A DNA stretch of 14,276 bases, taken from Bacillota bacterium (GTDB taxonomy: Bacteria; Bacillota; Clostridia; Christensenellales; Aristaeellaceae). Positions 1 through 7,168 of the stretch are shown piece by piece; position 1 is the stretch's first letter; each line of letters starts with the position of its first letter. The stretch is taken from contig JAEYCB010000001.1 in NCBI GenBank assembly GCA_023404345.1, positions 1-14,276 on the forward strand, read 5' to 3'. The translations under genes were made by a program, and so were the position numbers. The notes under the pieces are model-generated. The model worked only from the letters and a program-made list of their open reading frames with translations. It had not been told where the DNA came from and searched no databases.

Positions 1-78
<78 letters not shown>

Positions 79-169
79 AATTCCTGTTTACGCTCCAGAT
101 TTCTCTGGCTCGCAATTCACTCAATTCTTTGACTGCTTGCGTTTCTTCCTTATTTTCTTACTCTGTATC

Positions 170-180
170 GTTTTCAAGGT
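170..180 (-). promoter_or_regulatory. boxA-like antitermination element in the rRNA leader
   Basis: The minus strand reads ACCTTGAAAAC about 90 bases upstream of the 16S 5' end. Similar CTTTGAAAAC-type sequences are common in rRNA leaders and spacers of Bacillota, where they serve as boxA sites for NusB/S10 antitermination. Only the motif and its place are seen; the role is inferred. A short hairpin (CCAGA/TCTGG, 95-108) lies between it and the mature 16S end and may belong to the processing stem. Confidence 0.45.
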
Positions 181-205
181 TCGTTGCTCTCGAGCGAGCT
201 TGTAC

Positions 206-234
206 ATAATAGCACGGTTCCCCCTCCCTGTCAA
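206..234 (-). promoter_or_regulatory. rRNA operon promoter (sigma-A type)
   Basis: On the minus strand there is a perfect -35 TTGACA (229-234), a 17-base spacer and a -10 TATTAT (206-211), so transcription should start near 199. The bases just upstream (235-275) are A-tracts on this strand, like an UP element, as expected for a strong rRNA promoter. It drives transcription away from ychF, so rRNA and ychF are divergent. Confidence 0.88.
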
Positions 235-400
235 CACCTTTTTTCGATTTTTTTGACTTATTTTTTAGATTCTTGTATTTCCCGAACCTTTTGATTTATA
301 AGGCTTCCATCGTATTGGTATTAATCCGTATATTATCGTCCTCATTAAATCCGAACGTTCGTGCGTACTTTCTCTCCATCCGTTTTGCCACAAAACCAAA

Positions 401-429
401 TTGCTTTTTTGCCCAAATCAGGCTATACT
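401..429 (+). promoter_or_regulatory. promoter of ychF
   Basis: TTGCTT (401-406), a 17-base spacer and TATACT (424-429) stand 38 bases before the ychF start codon. The spacer closely resembles that of the promoter at 3731-3759, with a shared run of T after the -35 and CAGG before the -10. The rest of the gap between the two divergent promoters (about 276-400) holds nothing I recognise. Confidence 0.62.
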
Positions 430-467
430 ACCTGTTGAACAACGCATATACTGAGGAAGTGGATAAA

Positions 468-1559
468 ATGAAGCTGGGTATTGTAGGACTCCCAAACGTA
501 GGTAAGAGCACGCTGTTCAACGCCATTACCCGCGCGGGCGCGCAGGCGGCCAACTATCCTTTCTGCACCATCGAGCCCAACACCGGCGTGGTGCCCGTGC
601 CAGATGCACGGCTCGACGAGCTGGCAAGGATGTATCAACCTAAAAAAGTGACGCCCGCCACGGTGGAGTTTGTAGATATTGCAGGTCTGGTGAAAGGTGC
701 CAGCAGGGGCGAGGGTCTCGGCAACAAGTTCCTTTCGCACATTCGCGAAGTGGATGCCATCGTACATGTAGTGCGCTGCTTTGAAGATGAAAATATCATT
801 CATGTAGACGGTAGTATCGACCCCAAACGTGACATCGAGGTCATCGATCTGGAACTGGTACTGGCAGATCTGGAAACTGTGGAGCGCCGTACAGAGAAGG
901 CGCGCCATCTGCTGAAAAACGGTGACAAGCTCAAGGCTATGGAGGCAGATGTGGGCGAGCGGCTGAAAGCCCACCTGGAGGCCGGCAAGCCCGCGCGTAC
1001 CTTTGCCATGAGTGATGAGGAACGTGAGATCGTCTCCGGCTGGTTCCTGCTTACAGATAAGCCTGTAATCTATGCCGCTAATATCGCAGACAGCGAGATT
1101 GGTCAGGAAGAATCGGCTCACGTCAAGGCCGTGCGGGAAATTGCGCAAGCCGAGGGTTCGCAGGTATTTACCATCAGCGCGCAAATAGAGGAAGAGATCG
1201 CGCAGATGGAACCTGAGGAAAAGGACGCCTTTTTGAGCGAACTTGGCTTGGGGCAGAGCGGTCTGGACCGGCTGATTGCCGCGTGCTATACGCTGCTTGG
1301 CCTGATCTCCTTCCTCACGGCGGGTGCGGATGAGTGCCGGGCGTGGACCATCAAGCGGGGCACCAAGGCGCCTCAGGCCGCAGGCAAGATTCATACAGAC
1401 TTTGAACGCGGTTTTATCCGGGCTGAAGTGGTGGCCTATGAGGACCTCAAGGACCAGGGCGGTATGGCCGCCTGCCGCGACAAAGGCCTGGTGCGCAGCG
1501 AGGGAAAGGACTACGTCATGCGCGACGGCGACGTGGTGCTGTTCCGCTTCAACGTATAA
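468..1559 (+). CDS. ychF: Ribosome-binding ATPase/GTPase YchF (OLA1 family)
   Basis: Encodes 363 residues, the length typical of bacterial YchF. YchF is a cytoplasmic P-loop NTPase of the Obg-related group that prefers ATP, binds ribosomes and is linked to stress responses. The P-loop GLPNVGKST is at residues 7-15, the switch II/G3 motif DIAGLVKGA begins at D70, a helical insert spans roughly 130-190, and the C-terminal TGS domain is about 278-361. The G4 position reads N205-I-A-D208, where the family usually has NxxE. The ATG at 468 was chosen because it gives the conserved N-terminus MKLGIVG and is preceded by GAGGAAGTGG. The frame stays open upstream to 273, but that part looks non-coding. 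The ATP-grasp gene follows after 18 bases, so co-transcription is likely. Confidence 0.97.
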   Translation: MKLGIVGLPNVGKSTLFNAITRAGAQAANYPFCTIEPNTGVVPVPDARLDELARMYQPKKVTPATVEFVDIAGLVKGASRGEGLGNKFLSHIREVDAIVHVVRCFEDENIIHVDGSIDPKRDIEVIDLELVLADLETVERRTEKARHLLKNGDKLKAMEADVGERLKAHLEAGKPARTFAMSDEEREIVSGWFLLTDKPVIYAANIADSEIGQEESAHVKAVREIAQAEGSQVFTISAQIEEEIAQMEPEEKDAFLSELGLGQSGLDRLIAACYTLLGLISFLTAGADECRAWTIKRGTKAPQAAGKIHTDFERGFIRAEVVAYEDLKDQGGMAACRDKGLVRSEGKDYVMRDGDVVLFRFNV

Positions 1560-1577
1560 GGCGGGGAGGCCGGGGGT

Positions 1578-2588
1578 ATGTCGAAGTTTTCCTTCTTTAT
1601 TAAGCGGCTGGTGCGCATGGACTGGAAGGCCATGTGGAAAACGGCGGGTATGCTGCGTAAGCCTAGCGGAAAAAGCCGGCTGTGGCTTTTGACTGACATG
1701 TTGCGCTGCGCGCTCAAGTACAATGCCGGATATGTGGACTATAAAATCGCGCAGATGTACCGTCTGAATGACGCACAGCGAAAAACCCAGATCACGCGCG
1801 GGTTAAGCAACCAGATCGTCAGACGGATGAACGACAAGGCGTACTGGTACTTGTTTGACGACAAAGCTACCTTCGACGAACTGTTCAAGGAAGAGGTGGG
1901 ACGTGGCTGGATGAAGCTGGGCCCGGACACGGACCCCACAGCTTTCAAGGCATTTCTGGATGACCATCCGGACATCATCGCCAAGCCGCTCGAAGGCAGC
2001 AGCGGCGTGGGCATTGCCCGCTATACCCAAAACGATTGGCAAGGCCGGGAAGATGAATTTCTCAAGGAATTGCTGGCGGGCCAGATTGGCATCATTGAGG
2101 AGCGGGTCATCCAGCATCCGCGCCTGATGGCCCTCTGCCCCACCTCGGTCAACACCATCCGCATTGCCACCCTGCTGGGTGACAAGAAGCAGGGCATCGT
2201 ATATGCATTCCTCCGCATTGGCAATGGCAAGGTCATGGACAATGTCGACCAGGGCGGCATGGCCGCGCGCGTGGACCTTGAGAGCGGAAAGCTGCTCACC
2301 GTGGGCGCAGACAAGCAAGGCAACACCTATACCGAGCATCCCATGACGCATACCCCTATCGTGGGATTTGAGGTTCCCTTCTTTGAGGAGGCCAAAGCCA
2401 TGTGCCTCAAAGCCGCGCAGAAGGTTCCACAGATGCGCTTTGTAGCGTGGGATGTGGCCATTACAGAGAAAGGCCCTGTTTTTATCGAGGGTAACAGCTT
2501 CCCCAGCCACGCGGTGCCGCAGTTTGCAGCGCACTATCCTGACGGAATTGGGATTATGCGAGAGTTTCGCGAGTTTATCGACATCTGA
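1578..2588 (+). CDS. ATP-grasp protein of the sugar-transfer-associated type
   Basis: A 336-residue cytoplasmic protein with the layout of the sugar-transfer-associated ATP-grasp family (Pfam ATPgrasp_ST type), which often sits near capsule or cell-envelope glycan genes. Visible features are a basic N-terminus, the nucleotide-binding strand IIAKP at 133-137, a glycine loop GSSGVG at 140-145, the conserved stretch around TSVNTIRI (189-196), and the C-terminal metal/ATP site with D292 and E304-G-N306. The family forms amide or ester bonds using ATP; substrate and partner cannot be told here. It begins 18 bases after ychF with a GGGGAGG site, so it is probably carried on the ychF transcript, and it ends just before a terminator. 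No glycosyltransferase is seen next to it, so the family label does not fix its pathway. Confidence 0.82.
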   Translation: MSKFSFFIKRLVRMDWKAMWKTAGMLRKPSGKSRLWLLTDMLRCALKYNAGYVDYKIAQMYRLNDAQRKTQITRGLSNQIVRRMNDKAYWYLFDDKATFDELFKEEVGRGWMKLGPDTDPTAFKAFLDDHPDIIAKPLEGSSGVGIARYTQNDWQGREDEFLKELLAGQIGIIEERVIQHPRLMALCPTSVNTIRIATLLGDKKQGIVYAFLRIGNGKVMDNVDQGGMAARVDLESGKLLTVGADKQGNTYTEHPMTHTPIVGFEVPFFEEAKAMCLKAAQKVPQMRFVAWDVAITEKGPVFIEGNSFPSHAVPQFAAHYPDGIGIMREFREFIDI

Positions 2589-2603
2589 AACATCCCAAAA
2601 CAG

Positions 2604-2641
2604 AAAACCGCAGTGTGAAGCAAAAGCACTGTGGTTTTTCT
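2604..2641 (+). terminator. Rho-independent terminator after the ychF/ATP-grasp unit
   Basis: Twelve-base arms AAAACCGCAGTG (2604-2615) and CACTGTGGTTTT (2627-2638) pair with one G-U, around an 11-base loop, followed by a T run. It lies 15 bases after the ATP-grasp stop codon. Confidence 0.88.
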
Positions 2642-2754
2642 TATGGACAAATGCGCCCACCTTCTGCGGGCAAAATCCGTCCCAGATTGTAAAATCTTTG
2701 ATGAAACATGCCGTCAGGCAGGAAAAGCCGGCACGTAAAGGGAATGAATTTCAT

Positions 2755-2792
2755 AAGCGCAGCTTTGCGCTTCGGCCGCCCAGCAGGCGGCC
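2755..2792 (+). promoter_or_regulatory. Two tandem hairpins in the leader of the isomerase gene
   Basis: Two perfect hairpins stand side by side: AAGCGCA/TGCGCTT (2755-2761 and 2766-2772, four-base loop) and GGCCGCC/GGCGGCC (2774-2780 and 2786-2792, five-base loop). An A-rich stretch and the AAAGGAG ribosome site (2803-2809) follow at once. There is no T run, so this is not a plus-strand terminator. It may stabilise the mRNA 5' end or affect initiation. I recognise no riboswitch, and no clear promoter is visible in 2642-2754. Confidence 0.5.
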
Positions 2793-2816
2793 AAAAAATA
2801 ATAAAGGAGCATTCCC

Positions 2817-3638
2817 ATGAGCAAACATCTCTCCCCCGCCTATCAGCTGTACTCAGCGCGCGAGGACGCCAGCAACGATCTGGAAGGCGTTTTGGACCAG
2901 CTTGCCCGCATGGGCTACGAGGGCGTGGAATTTGCGGGATTTTTTGAAAAAACCGCTAAGGATGTGCGCAAGCTGCTCAAGCATACCGGATTGAAGGCCG
3001 TAAGCAGCCACGTGCCTCTGCAACAGATTCGGGATAACATGCAGTCCGTTCTGGATTACCACGAGGAGTTAGAGTGCGGCTACATTGCCGTGCCCTATCT
3101 GGCTGAGGAAGACCGGCCCGGTCAGCCCGGCTTTGCCCATGTGCTGGAAACGCTGTACACCTTTGGCCGTCAGTGCAAAAAGCGTGATATTACCCTTCTC
3201 TATCACAACCATGATTTTGAATTTGCGCAAATCAGCGGCATACCGGCGCTCGACTTTCTCTATGCAGCGGTTCCCTCCTCCGTGCTCAAATGCGAGCTGG
3301 ATACCTGCTGGATTCGCTATGCCGGAGCAGACCCGGCGGAGTATATCCGGCGTTACTCGGAGCGTTGCCCTGTGGTGCACCTCAAGGATTACGTGGGCGA
3401 TCCGGGCGGACCTGCGCCCTACGCACTTTTTGGGCAGGATGCCCCCGTGCGTGAGGATGGCGGCCAGCCCTTCATGTTCAAGCCATTGGGAGGCGGCTGC
3501 CAGGACATTCCCGCGTTAGTGGAAGCTGCACGCGAAGCCGGCACACGTTGGCTGGTGGTAGAACAGGACGAAAGCCCCGAGCGCCCTGCGCTTGAGGATG
3601 CGCAGCTGAGCGCCGAGCACCTGTTGCCGCTTCTGTAA
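2817..3638 (+). CDS. Sugar phosphate isomerase/epimerase family protein (xylose-isomerase-like TIM barrel)
   Basis: A 273-residue cytoplasmic TIM-barrel protein of the AP-endonuclease-2/xylose-isomerase-like family. Such enzymes bind a divalent metal and isomerise, epimerise or dehydrate sugars and inositols. Seen motifs: GYEGVEFAG early in the barrel (33-41), SSHVPL (63-68), YHNHDFEF (129-136), CELDTCW (159-165), HLKDY (188-192) and VVEQDES (247-253). Acidic and histidine residues in these segments are the expected metal ligands. The start is supported by AAAGGAG seven bases upstream. The gene stands alone between two terminators, so the context gives no substrate. It has no signal peptide. 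Family call is firm; exact reaction is unknown. Confidence 0.88.
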   Translation: MSKHLSPAYQLYSAREDASNDLEGVLDQLARMGYEGVEFAGFFEKTAKDVRKLLKHTGLKAVSSHVPLQQIRDNMQSVLDYHEELECGYIAVPYLAEEDRPGQPGFAHVLETLYTFGRQCKKRDITLLYHNHDFEFAQISGIPALDFLYAAVPSSVLKCELDTCWIRYAGADPAEYIRRYSERCPVVHLKDYVGDPGGPAPYALFGQDAPVREDGGQPFMFKPLGGGCQDIPALVEAAREAGTRWLVVEQDESPERPALEDAQLSAEHLLPLL

Positions 3639-3700
3639 GGCATGCGTGGTCTGCGGATGGCAGGTACATGAGCAAAGTCGCTTTTCCGAAAGTGTCCCGC

Positions 3701-3739
3701 GGGCGGCGGCGAATTTTTTCGCCGCTGCCCTTGCTTTTT
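3701..3739 (+). terminator. Rho-independent terminator after the isomerase gene
   Basis: A strong 13-base stem, GGGCGGCGGCGAA (3701-3713) with TTCGCCGCTGCCC (3718-3730) and one G-T pair, has a four-T loop and is followed by TTGCTTTTT. The tail overlaps the -35 box of the next promoter. Confidence 0.9.
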
Positions 3740-3759
3740 GCACAAAACAGGTCTATTCT
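3731..3759 (+). promoter_or_regulatory. promoter of the PII-like/antiporter operon
   Basis: TTGCTT (3731-3736), a 17-base spacer and TATTCT (3754-3759) lie 48 bases upstream of the start at 3808. The -35 overlaps the T tail of the preceding terminator, a compact end-to-start arrangement. Spacer sequence resembles the ychF promoter. Confidence 0.6.
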
Positions 3760-3807
3760 TTTGGATGGCTCCGGGAGGGGCCTATCCTTTTCAACGAAGG
3801 TGATTGC

Positions 3808-4146
3808 ATGCAGGTTTTGACATTGGTTCTCAACCGCACAGAATGTCTGGAGGAATTGTTGGAGGCGCTGCTGAAAAGCGGCATTCACGGAGGTACGGTA
3901 CTGGACAGCACCGGCATGATGCGCGTAATCGACCAGAGCGGCGACGATCTTCCCATGTTTTCGGCACTGCGGCAGCTGTTCGATCCTGAGCGCAAAAGCA
4001 GCAAAACCCTGGTAATGGTCTTGGACGACGCACAGGTGACGGTGGCGCGCGAGGTGATTAACCGGGTAACCGGTGGCCTGGACCAGCCCGATACGGGTAT
4101 TCTGTTTGCCGTGCCGGCACTGTTTGTGGAGGGGATGAAGTCATGA
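3808..4146 (+). CDS. PII-like signalling protein, partner of the downstream antiporter
   Basis: A 112-residue protein with the predicted beta-alpha-beta-beta-alpha-beta pattern of the GlnB/PII fold. The N-terminus MQVLTLVLNRTECLEELLEA fits strand 1 and helix 1. A variable loop of about residues 30-50 stands where the PII T-loop lies. The C-terminal VTGGLDQPDTGILFAVP recalls the TGxxGDGKIFV-type nucleotide-binding segment. PII proteins are small trimers that sense adenine nucleotides or other ligands and bind transporters or enzymes. The start at 3808 follows GAAGGTG; earlier codons in the frame fall within the promoter and terminator. Its stop overlaps the antiporter ATG (ATGA), so the two are translationally coupled and probably act together. 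PII membership is inferred from pattern, not alignment. Confidence 0.68.
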   Translation: MQVLTLVLNRTECLEELLEALLKSGIHGGTVLDSTGMMRVIDQSGDDLPMFSALRQLFDPERKSSKTLVMVLDDAQVTVAREVINRVTGGLDQPDTGILFAVPALFVEGMKS

Positions 4147-5363
4147 ACACGCTGCTGGCGCTGTCCATCGCCATCGCAGCCGGACTGGCGGTAAGCCGCC
4201 TGGCGCGGCTGGTGCGGTTGCCCAACGTAACGGCCTTTCTGGTAGGTGGTCTGATCATCGGCCCGTCGGTGCTGGGCATCCTGCCCCGGGATATGCTGGA
4301 CAGCTTTTCCGTTATCACGGAGGCTGCGTTGGGTTTCATCGCCTATTCCATCGGCGCAGAATTCAAGCTGAGTTATCTCAAGCGCATCGGGGCCAAGCCA
4401 CTCACCATCACAGCCTTTGAGGGGCTGGGCGCTGTCATTCTGGTGGATGTGGTGCTGATTGGCTGCTCCTTGGCGGGTGTACCGGGCTTTGACCTGCCCA
4501 TGTGTGTGGCGCTGGGCGCCATTGCCGCCGCCACCGCTCCAGCGGCCACGCTGATGGTGATTCGTCAGTATAAGGCCCGCGGCCCGGTGAGCGAAATGCT
4601 GCTGCCCGTAGTGGCCATGGATGACGCGTTGGGCCTCATTGCCTTCGCCATTTCCATGAACATCGCTCAAACGCTGCAAAGCGGCGCAGCCCTGACAGTG
4701 CAGGGGATGCTCCTTTCTCCTCTTTTGGAAATTGTGGGCTCCATAGTGCTGGGAGCGGCGCTGGGGCTGCTACTGAGCCTGCTGGCACGGTTCTTCCGCT
4801 CGCGTGGAAACAAGCTGGCGCTGACCATTGCCTTTGTCTTTTTGGCGCTGGCACTGTGCGATATATGGGGGCTTAGCAACCTGCTTTGCATCATGATGAT
4901 CGGCGCGGTGATGACTAACCTGTGCCCCGCCGCAGGCGTGATTATCGAGCAGACGGACCGTTTCACGCCGCCGCTGTTTCTTTTGTTCTTTGTCATCTCC
5001 GGGGCGGAGTTGGATTTATCCGTGCTTCCCACGGTGGGACTGGTGGGCGCATGCTACGTGCTGGTGCGCGTGGTAGGCAAGTGGCTGGGGGCGTTCCTGG
5101 GCTCGCGCGTGGTGAATGCCCATCCCAACGTGCAAAAGTACCTGGGATTTACGCTCATTCCCCAGGCTGGTGTGGCCATCGGCATGGCGCAGCTGGCGCT
5201 CTCGCGCCTTCCTGCTTATGGCAGCCGTATCCAGGCCGTGGTACTAGCCGGCACGTTGATTTACGAACTGGTGGGCCCGGTGATTACCAAGTTGGCCCTG
5301 AGCCGTGCAGGCGAAATTCCGGCCGCAACGCCGGTCAAGGCGAGTGCAGCAGCGAAAGGATAA
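4143..5363 (+). CDS. Cation:proton antiporter of the CPA2 (Na_H_Exchanger) family
   Basis: A 406-residue integral membrane protein with about 12 hydrophobic helices starting at residue 3. Members exchange Na+ or K+ for H+ across the membrane. Typical features are the N-terminal GGLIIGPSVLG segment (35-45), FIAYSIGAEF (65-74), the unwound-helix region around TAPAAT (131-136), and the paired aspartates D160-D161 in VVAMDDALGL, which match the ion-binding DD of NapA-like antiporters. There is no RCK/TrkA_N domain at the C-terminus, so regulation may instead come from the PII-like protein just upstream. The start codon overlaps that gene's stop, and a GGAGGGG site lies inside the upstream gene. 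Ion specificity cannot be told. Confidence 0.92.
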   Translation: MNTLLALSIAIAAGLAVSRLARLVRLPNVTAFLVGGLIIGPSVLGILPRDMLDSFSVITEAALGFIAYSIGAEFKLSYLKRIGAKPLTITAFEGLGAVILVDVVLIGCSLAGVPGFDLPMCVALGAIAAATAPAATLMVIRQYKARGPVSEMLLPVVAMDDALGLIAFAISMNIAQTLQSGAALTVQGMLLSPLLEIVGSIVLGAALGLLLSLLARFFRSRGNKLALTIAFVFLALALCDIWGLSNLLCIMMIGAVMTNLCPAAGVIIEQTDRFTPPLFLLFFVISGAELDLSVLPTVGLVGACYVLVRVVGKWLGAFLGSRVVNAHPNVQKYLGFTLIPQAGVAIGMAQLALSRLPAYGSRIQAVVLAGTLIYELVGPVITKLALSRAGEIPAATPVKASAAAKG

Positions 5364-5447
5364 TCTTCTTTCGCGCGTCTGCTCTTTTGCATGCTTCTTC
5401 CTGCATGAGGCATAGCGCAATCGCTGCCTGATAAAATGGTGAAAGAA

Positions 5448-5673
5448 GAAAACGCGGGACGGTTCATAGACCGTCCCGCGTCAGCTTGTCGAAAAGGTCC
5501 GGCTACGCCGGTCTTTTCCGACAGATGCTTAAGAAATGTTTGCGCTCGGGGCGCAAACTCCCCGCCCGCCCGTCAAAGCCGGGCGATACGAATTCACTTT
5601 GGAGGGCTATAGCCCTCCAAACCTCCCAAAATAGGTTTTACGCGGAACGGCTCATAGACCGTCCCGCGTTTTC
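5448..5673. repeat. Hairpin-rich intergenic element with 16-bp terminal inverted repeats
   Basis: The ends GAAAACGCGGGACGGT (5448-5463) and ACCGTCCCGCGTTTTC (5658-5673) are perfect inverted repeats. Each end is part of its own palindrome with the same loop TCATAG: 5452-5481 (12-base perfect stem) and 5640-5669 (same stem with two mismatches). Between them lie four more stems: 5488-5522 (GTCG...CGAC, imperfect, core CCGGC/GCCGG), GTTTGCGC/GCGCAAAC at 5538-5558, CGCCCG/CGGGCG at 5567-5585, and a 24-base perfect palindrome at 5598-5621, with a weak AAACCT/AGGTTT pair after it. The element contains no credible gene and has no visible target-site duplication. It resembles a MITE or a REP-like extragenic repeat between convergent genes. 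Confidence 0.75.
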
Positions 5674-5675
5674 TT
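5640..5675 (+). terminator. Possible terminator at the distal end of the hairpin element
   Basis: The second copy of the end palindrome (arms 5640-5651 and 5658-5669, two mismatches) is followed by TTTTCTT on the plus strand, so it could end transcripts from the antiporter operon. On the minus strand it is followed by A residues and would not act as an intrinsic terminator there. Confidence 0.5.
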
Positions 5676-5689
5676 GTCCTGCGCACCAC

Positions 5690-7168
5690 CTAGCGCTTGT
5701 CGCGATCAATCATCTCCAGAGAAATGGTTGCAAGCACGGCAAAGGCCAGTACAAACAGGATCAGGACCATCCAATTCTTTATCACGTTTTCCAATGTTCT
5801 GGCGTAATCCGGGTTGTAACTAGCAGCCGCCGTCTTTTCCTGGATCACCGTTTTAACGTTATCCTCTCCAAAAAGATCGAGCAAGTCGCTAATGGTTGCC
5901 TTGAAGGTAAATTCCCGATCTCTCTGCGTCTGAAGCGCCTCGCTTTCAACCAAAAGCTCTCTGATTTCGCCCAATGTAACGGCTTGGTTGATCTGCTCAT
6001 CCTGCAATTCCTCTACCGCTTCCCCAACGCCAAAAGCCTCCAAAGCCTGTCCCAACGTAACGGTGCTGCTGACCTCCTGGTCTAAAACCGCCTGCATCTC
6101 CTGATCCTCCAGCAGGCTTTTCAGCATGTCTCCCGCTGTGACGGCAGCAGTTCCCTCTGATGCCGGCACAAGCGTCTGATTCCAGAGCGTTTCCAACCCC
6201 TTCATCTGCAAAAGGGATTCTAGCATCTCCCTCAGAGACATGCTATGCATAATTTCTCTGTCTGTGACATGCAGAACCTCATCCACAGCGCCAAGGATTT
6301 GCGCCGCCTCGCCAACTGTGAAGGGCCTTATAATCTCCATATCCTGGCGGCTGGCCAAAAATTCATTGTTCTCATCCCCAAGCAGATCAAGGATCTGTCC
6401 CAAGGTAACGGTGCCACCAATTTCATCATCACGCATCTTGTATAAGGTGTTCCAAGCAGTCACCATGGGTGCTTCATTATATCCTGATTGTGCGGCGATC
6501 ACCTTGATACCGTAATTGGAAATGGTGTAATCTGCCAGCGGCCTGGTCCAGTCTGGCAGGGGCAGCAAGCCACCCGAAAATACCAGCTGGAAAATCAGTA
6601 CAAACGGCATGACCGTCATCGCACCGGTGGTTGTACGCGCTACGCTGGAGATAAACAGGCTCATCATATCCGATGCATAGGAGATCAACAGAATGGAAAT
6701 GCCCACGTCCACTATCATCCACCGGGTCATGAACCCTGGCGTGGGAAATGCAACGCCCATCATCTGCATCACGTATACAGACAGTCCCGTTTGTGCCAGA
6801 CACAGCATAAACTGATAAATCATATGGGATGCCACATAGGAGGAAATGTGCATGCCAGACCTGTGTTCCCGTTTGATGATGGGACGCTCGCGGCAAATGG
6901 ACTGAATGGAATTGAAGCAGCCATTCCAGATGGCCACGCAAGTCAGGGCGAATGCTCCCTTAAGATTTCCCTCCATGGTCATGAAAAAATCCTTGCGGAT
7001 CACCAGGCTTACCAGCGCAGCAATGATCGCCGCCATAGGCAGCACTTTCCAGTCGTTCTGATAGATAAAAAAACGAATCTGTTTACCCACCTAAATAGGG
7101 ATCTGACTGGCGCGGCCTCTATGGCGCATTTTTCTGCTAACCCGCTTGCTCACACGTACTTCAGCCAT
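5690..7168 (-). pseudogene. ABCG-like ABC-2 permease with a seven-repeat loop, interrupted by an in-frame TAG
   Basis: The gene most likely starts at the ATG 7168-7166, which has a GGAGGT site five bases upstream and overlaps the ATPase stop by eight bases (ATGGCTGA). Twenty-five codons later the frame hits TAG (7091-7093). It then continues open for 466 codons to a TAG at 5690. A GTG directly after the internal stop could restart translation but has no ribosome site. The 466-residue part has hydrophobic helices near 16-31, 45-62, 88-112, 124-150 and 156-175, then a ~240-residue non-membrane segment and a last helix near 440-458. This is the ABC-2/ABCG permease pattern with a long loop before the final helix. 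Residues 221-417 of that part form seven ~27-residue repeats. Substrate is unknown. Nonsense mutation, suppressed stop, restart or sequence error are all possible. Confidence 0.8.
5840..6430 (-). repeat. Seven tandem ~27-residue repeats inside the permease loop
   Basis: Counting from the GTG at 7090, units begin at residues 221, 250, 277, 310, 337, 364 and 391; the last three are exactly 27 apart. Most units start D-x-E-[IVF] and reach a [VFM]-[TS]-[LV]-G-like turn at unit position 8-11 (as in TVTLGQILDLLG, AVTLGEIRELLV, SMSLREMLESLL), followed by an amphipathic helix ending in LLG or LFG. At DNA level, CCAA.GTAACGG recurs near 5960, 6053 and 6401. Unit 3 carries about six extra residues. The membrane layout puts the array outside the membrane. 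Confidence 0.85.

Noticed and set aside
273..467. N-terminal extension of ychF
   Set aside because: It contains the promoter at 401-429, and the conserved protein begins at MKLGIVG with a ribosome site before it.
423..1394. 323-codon minus-strand ORF opposite ychF
   Set aside because: It is a shadow of ychF with no recognisable domain; ychF explains the sequence fully.
2755..2810. Riboswitch upstream of the isomerase
   Set aside because: Only two simple stems are present; no conserved aptamer sequence is recognisable.
3646..3807. 54-residue N-terminal extension of the PII-like protein
   Set aside because: It runs across a strong terminator and promoter; the start at 3808 has a ribosome site and fits the family length.
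5486..6085. Plus-strand ORF across the hairpin element and the permease 3' end
   Set aside because: No ribosome site, overlaps the palindromes and lies antisense to the permease.
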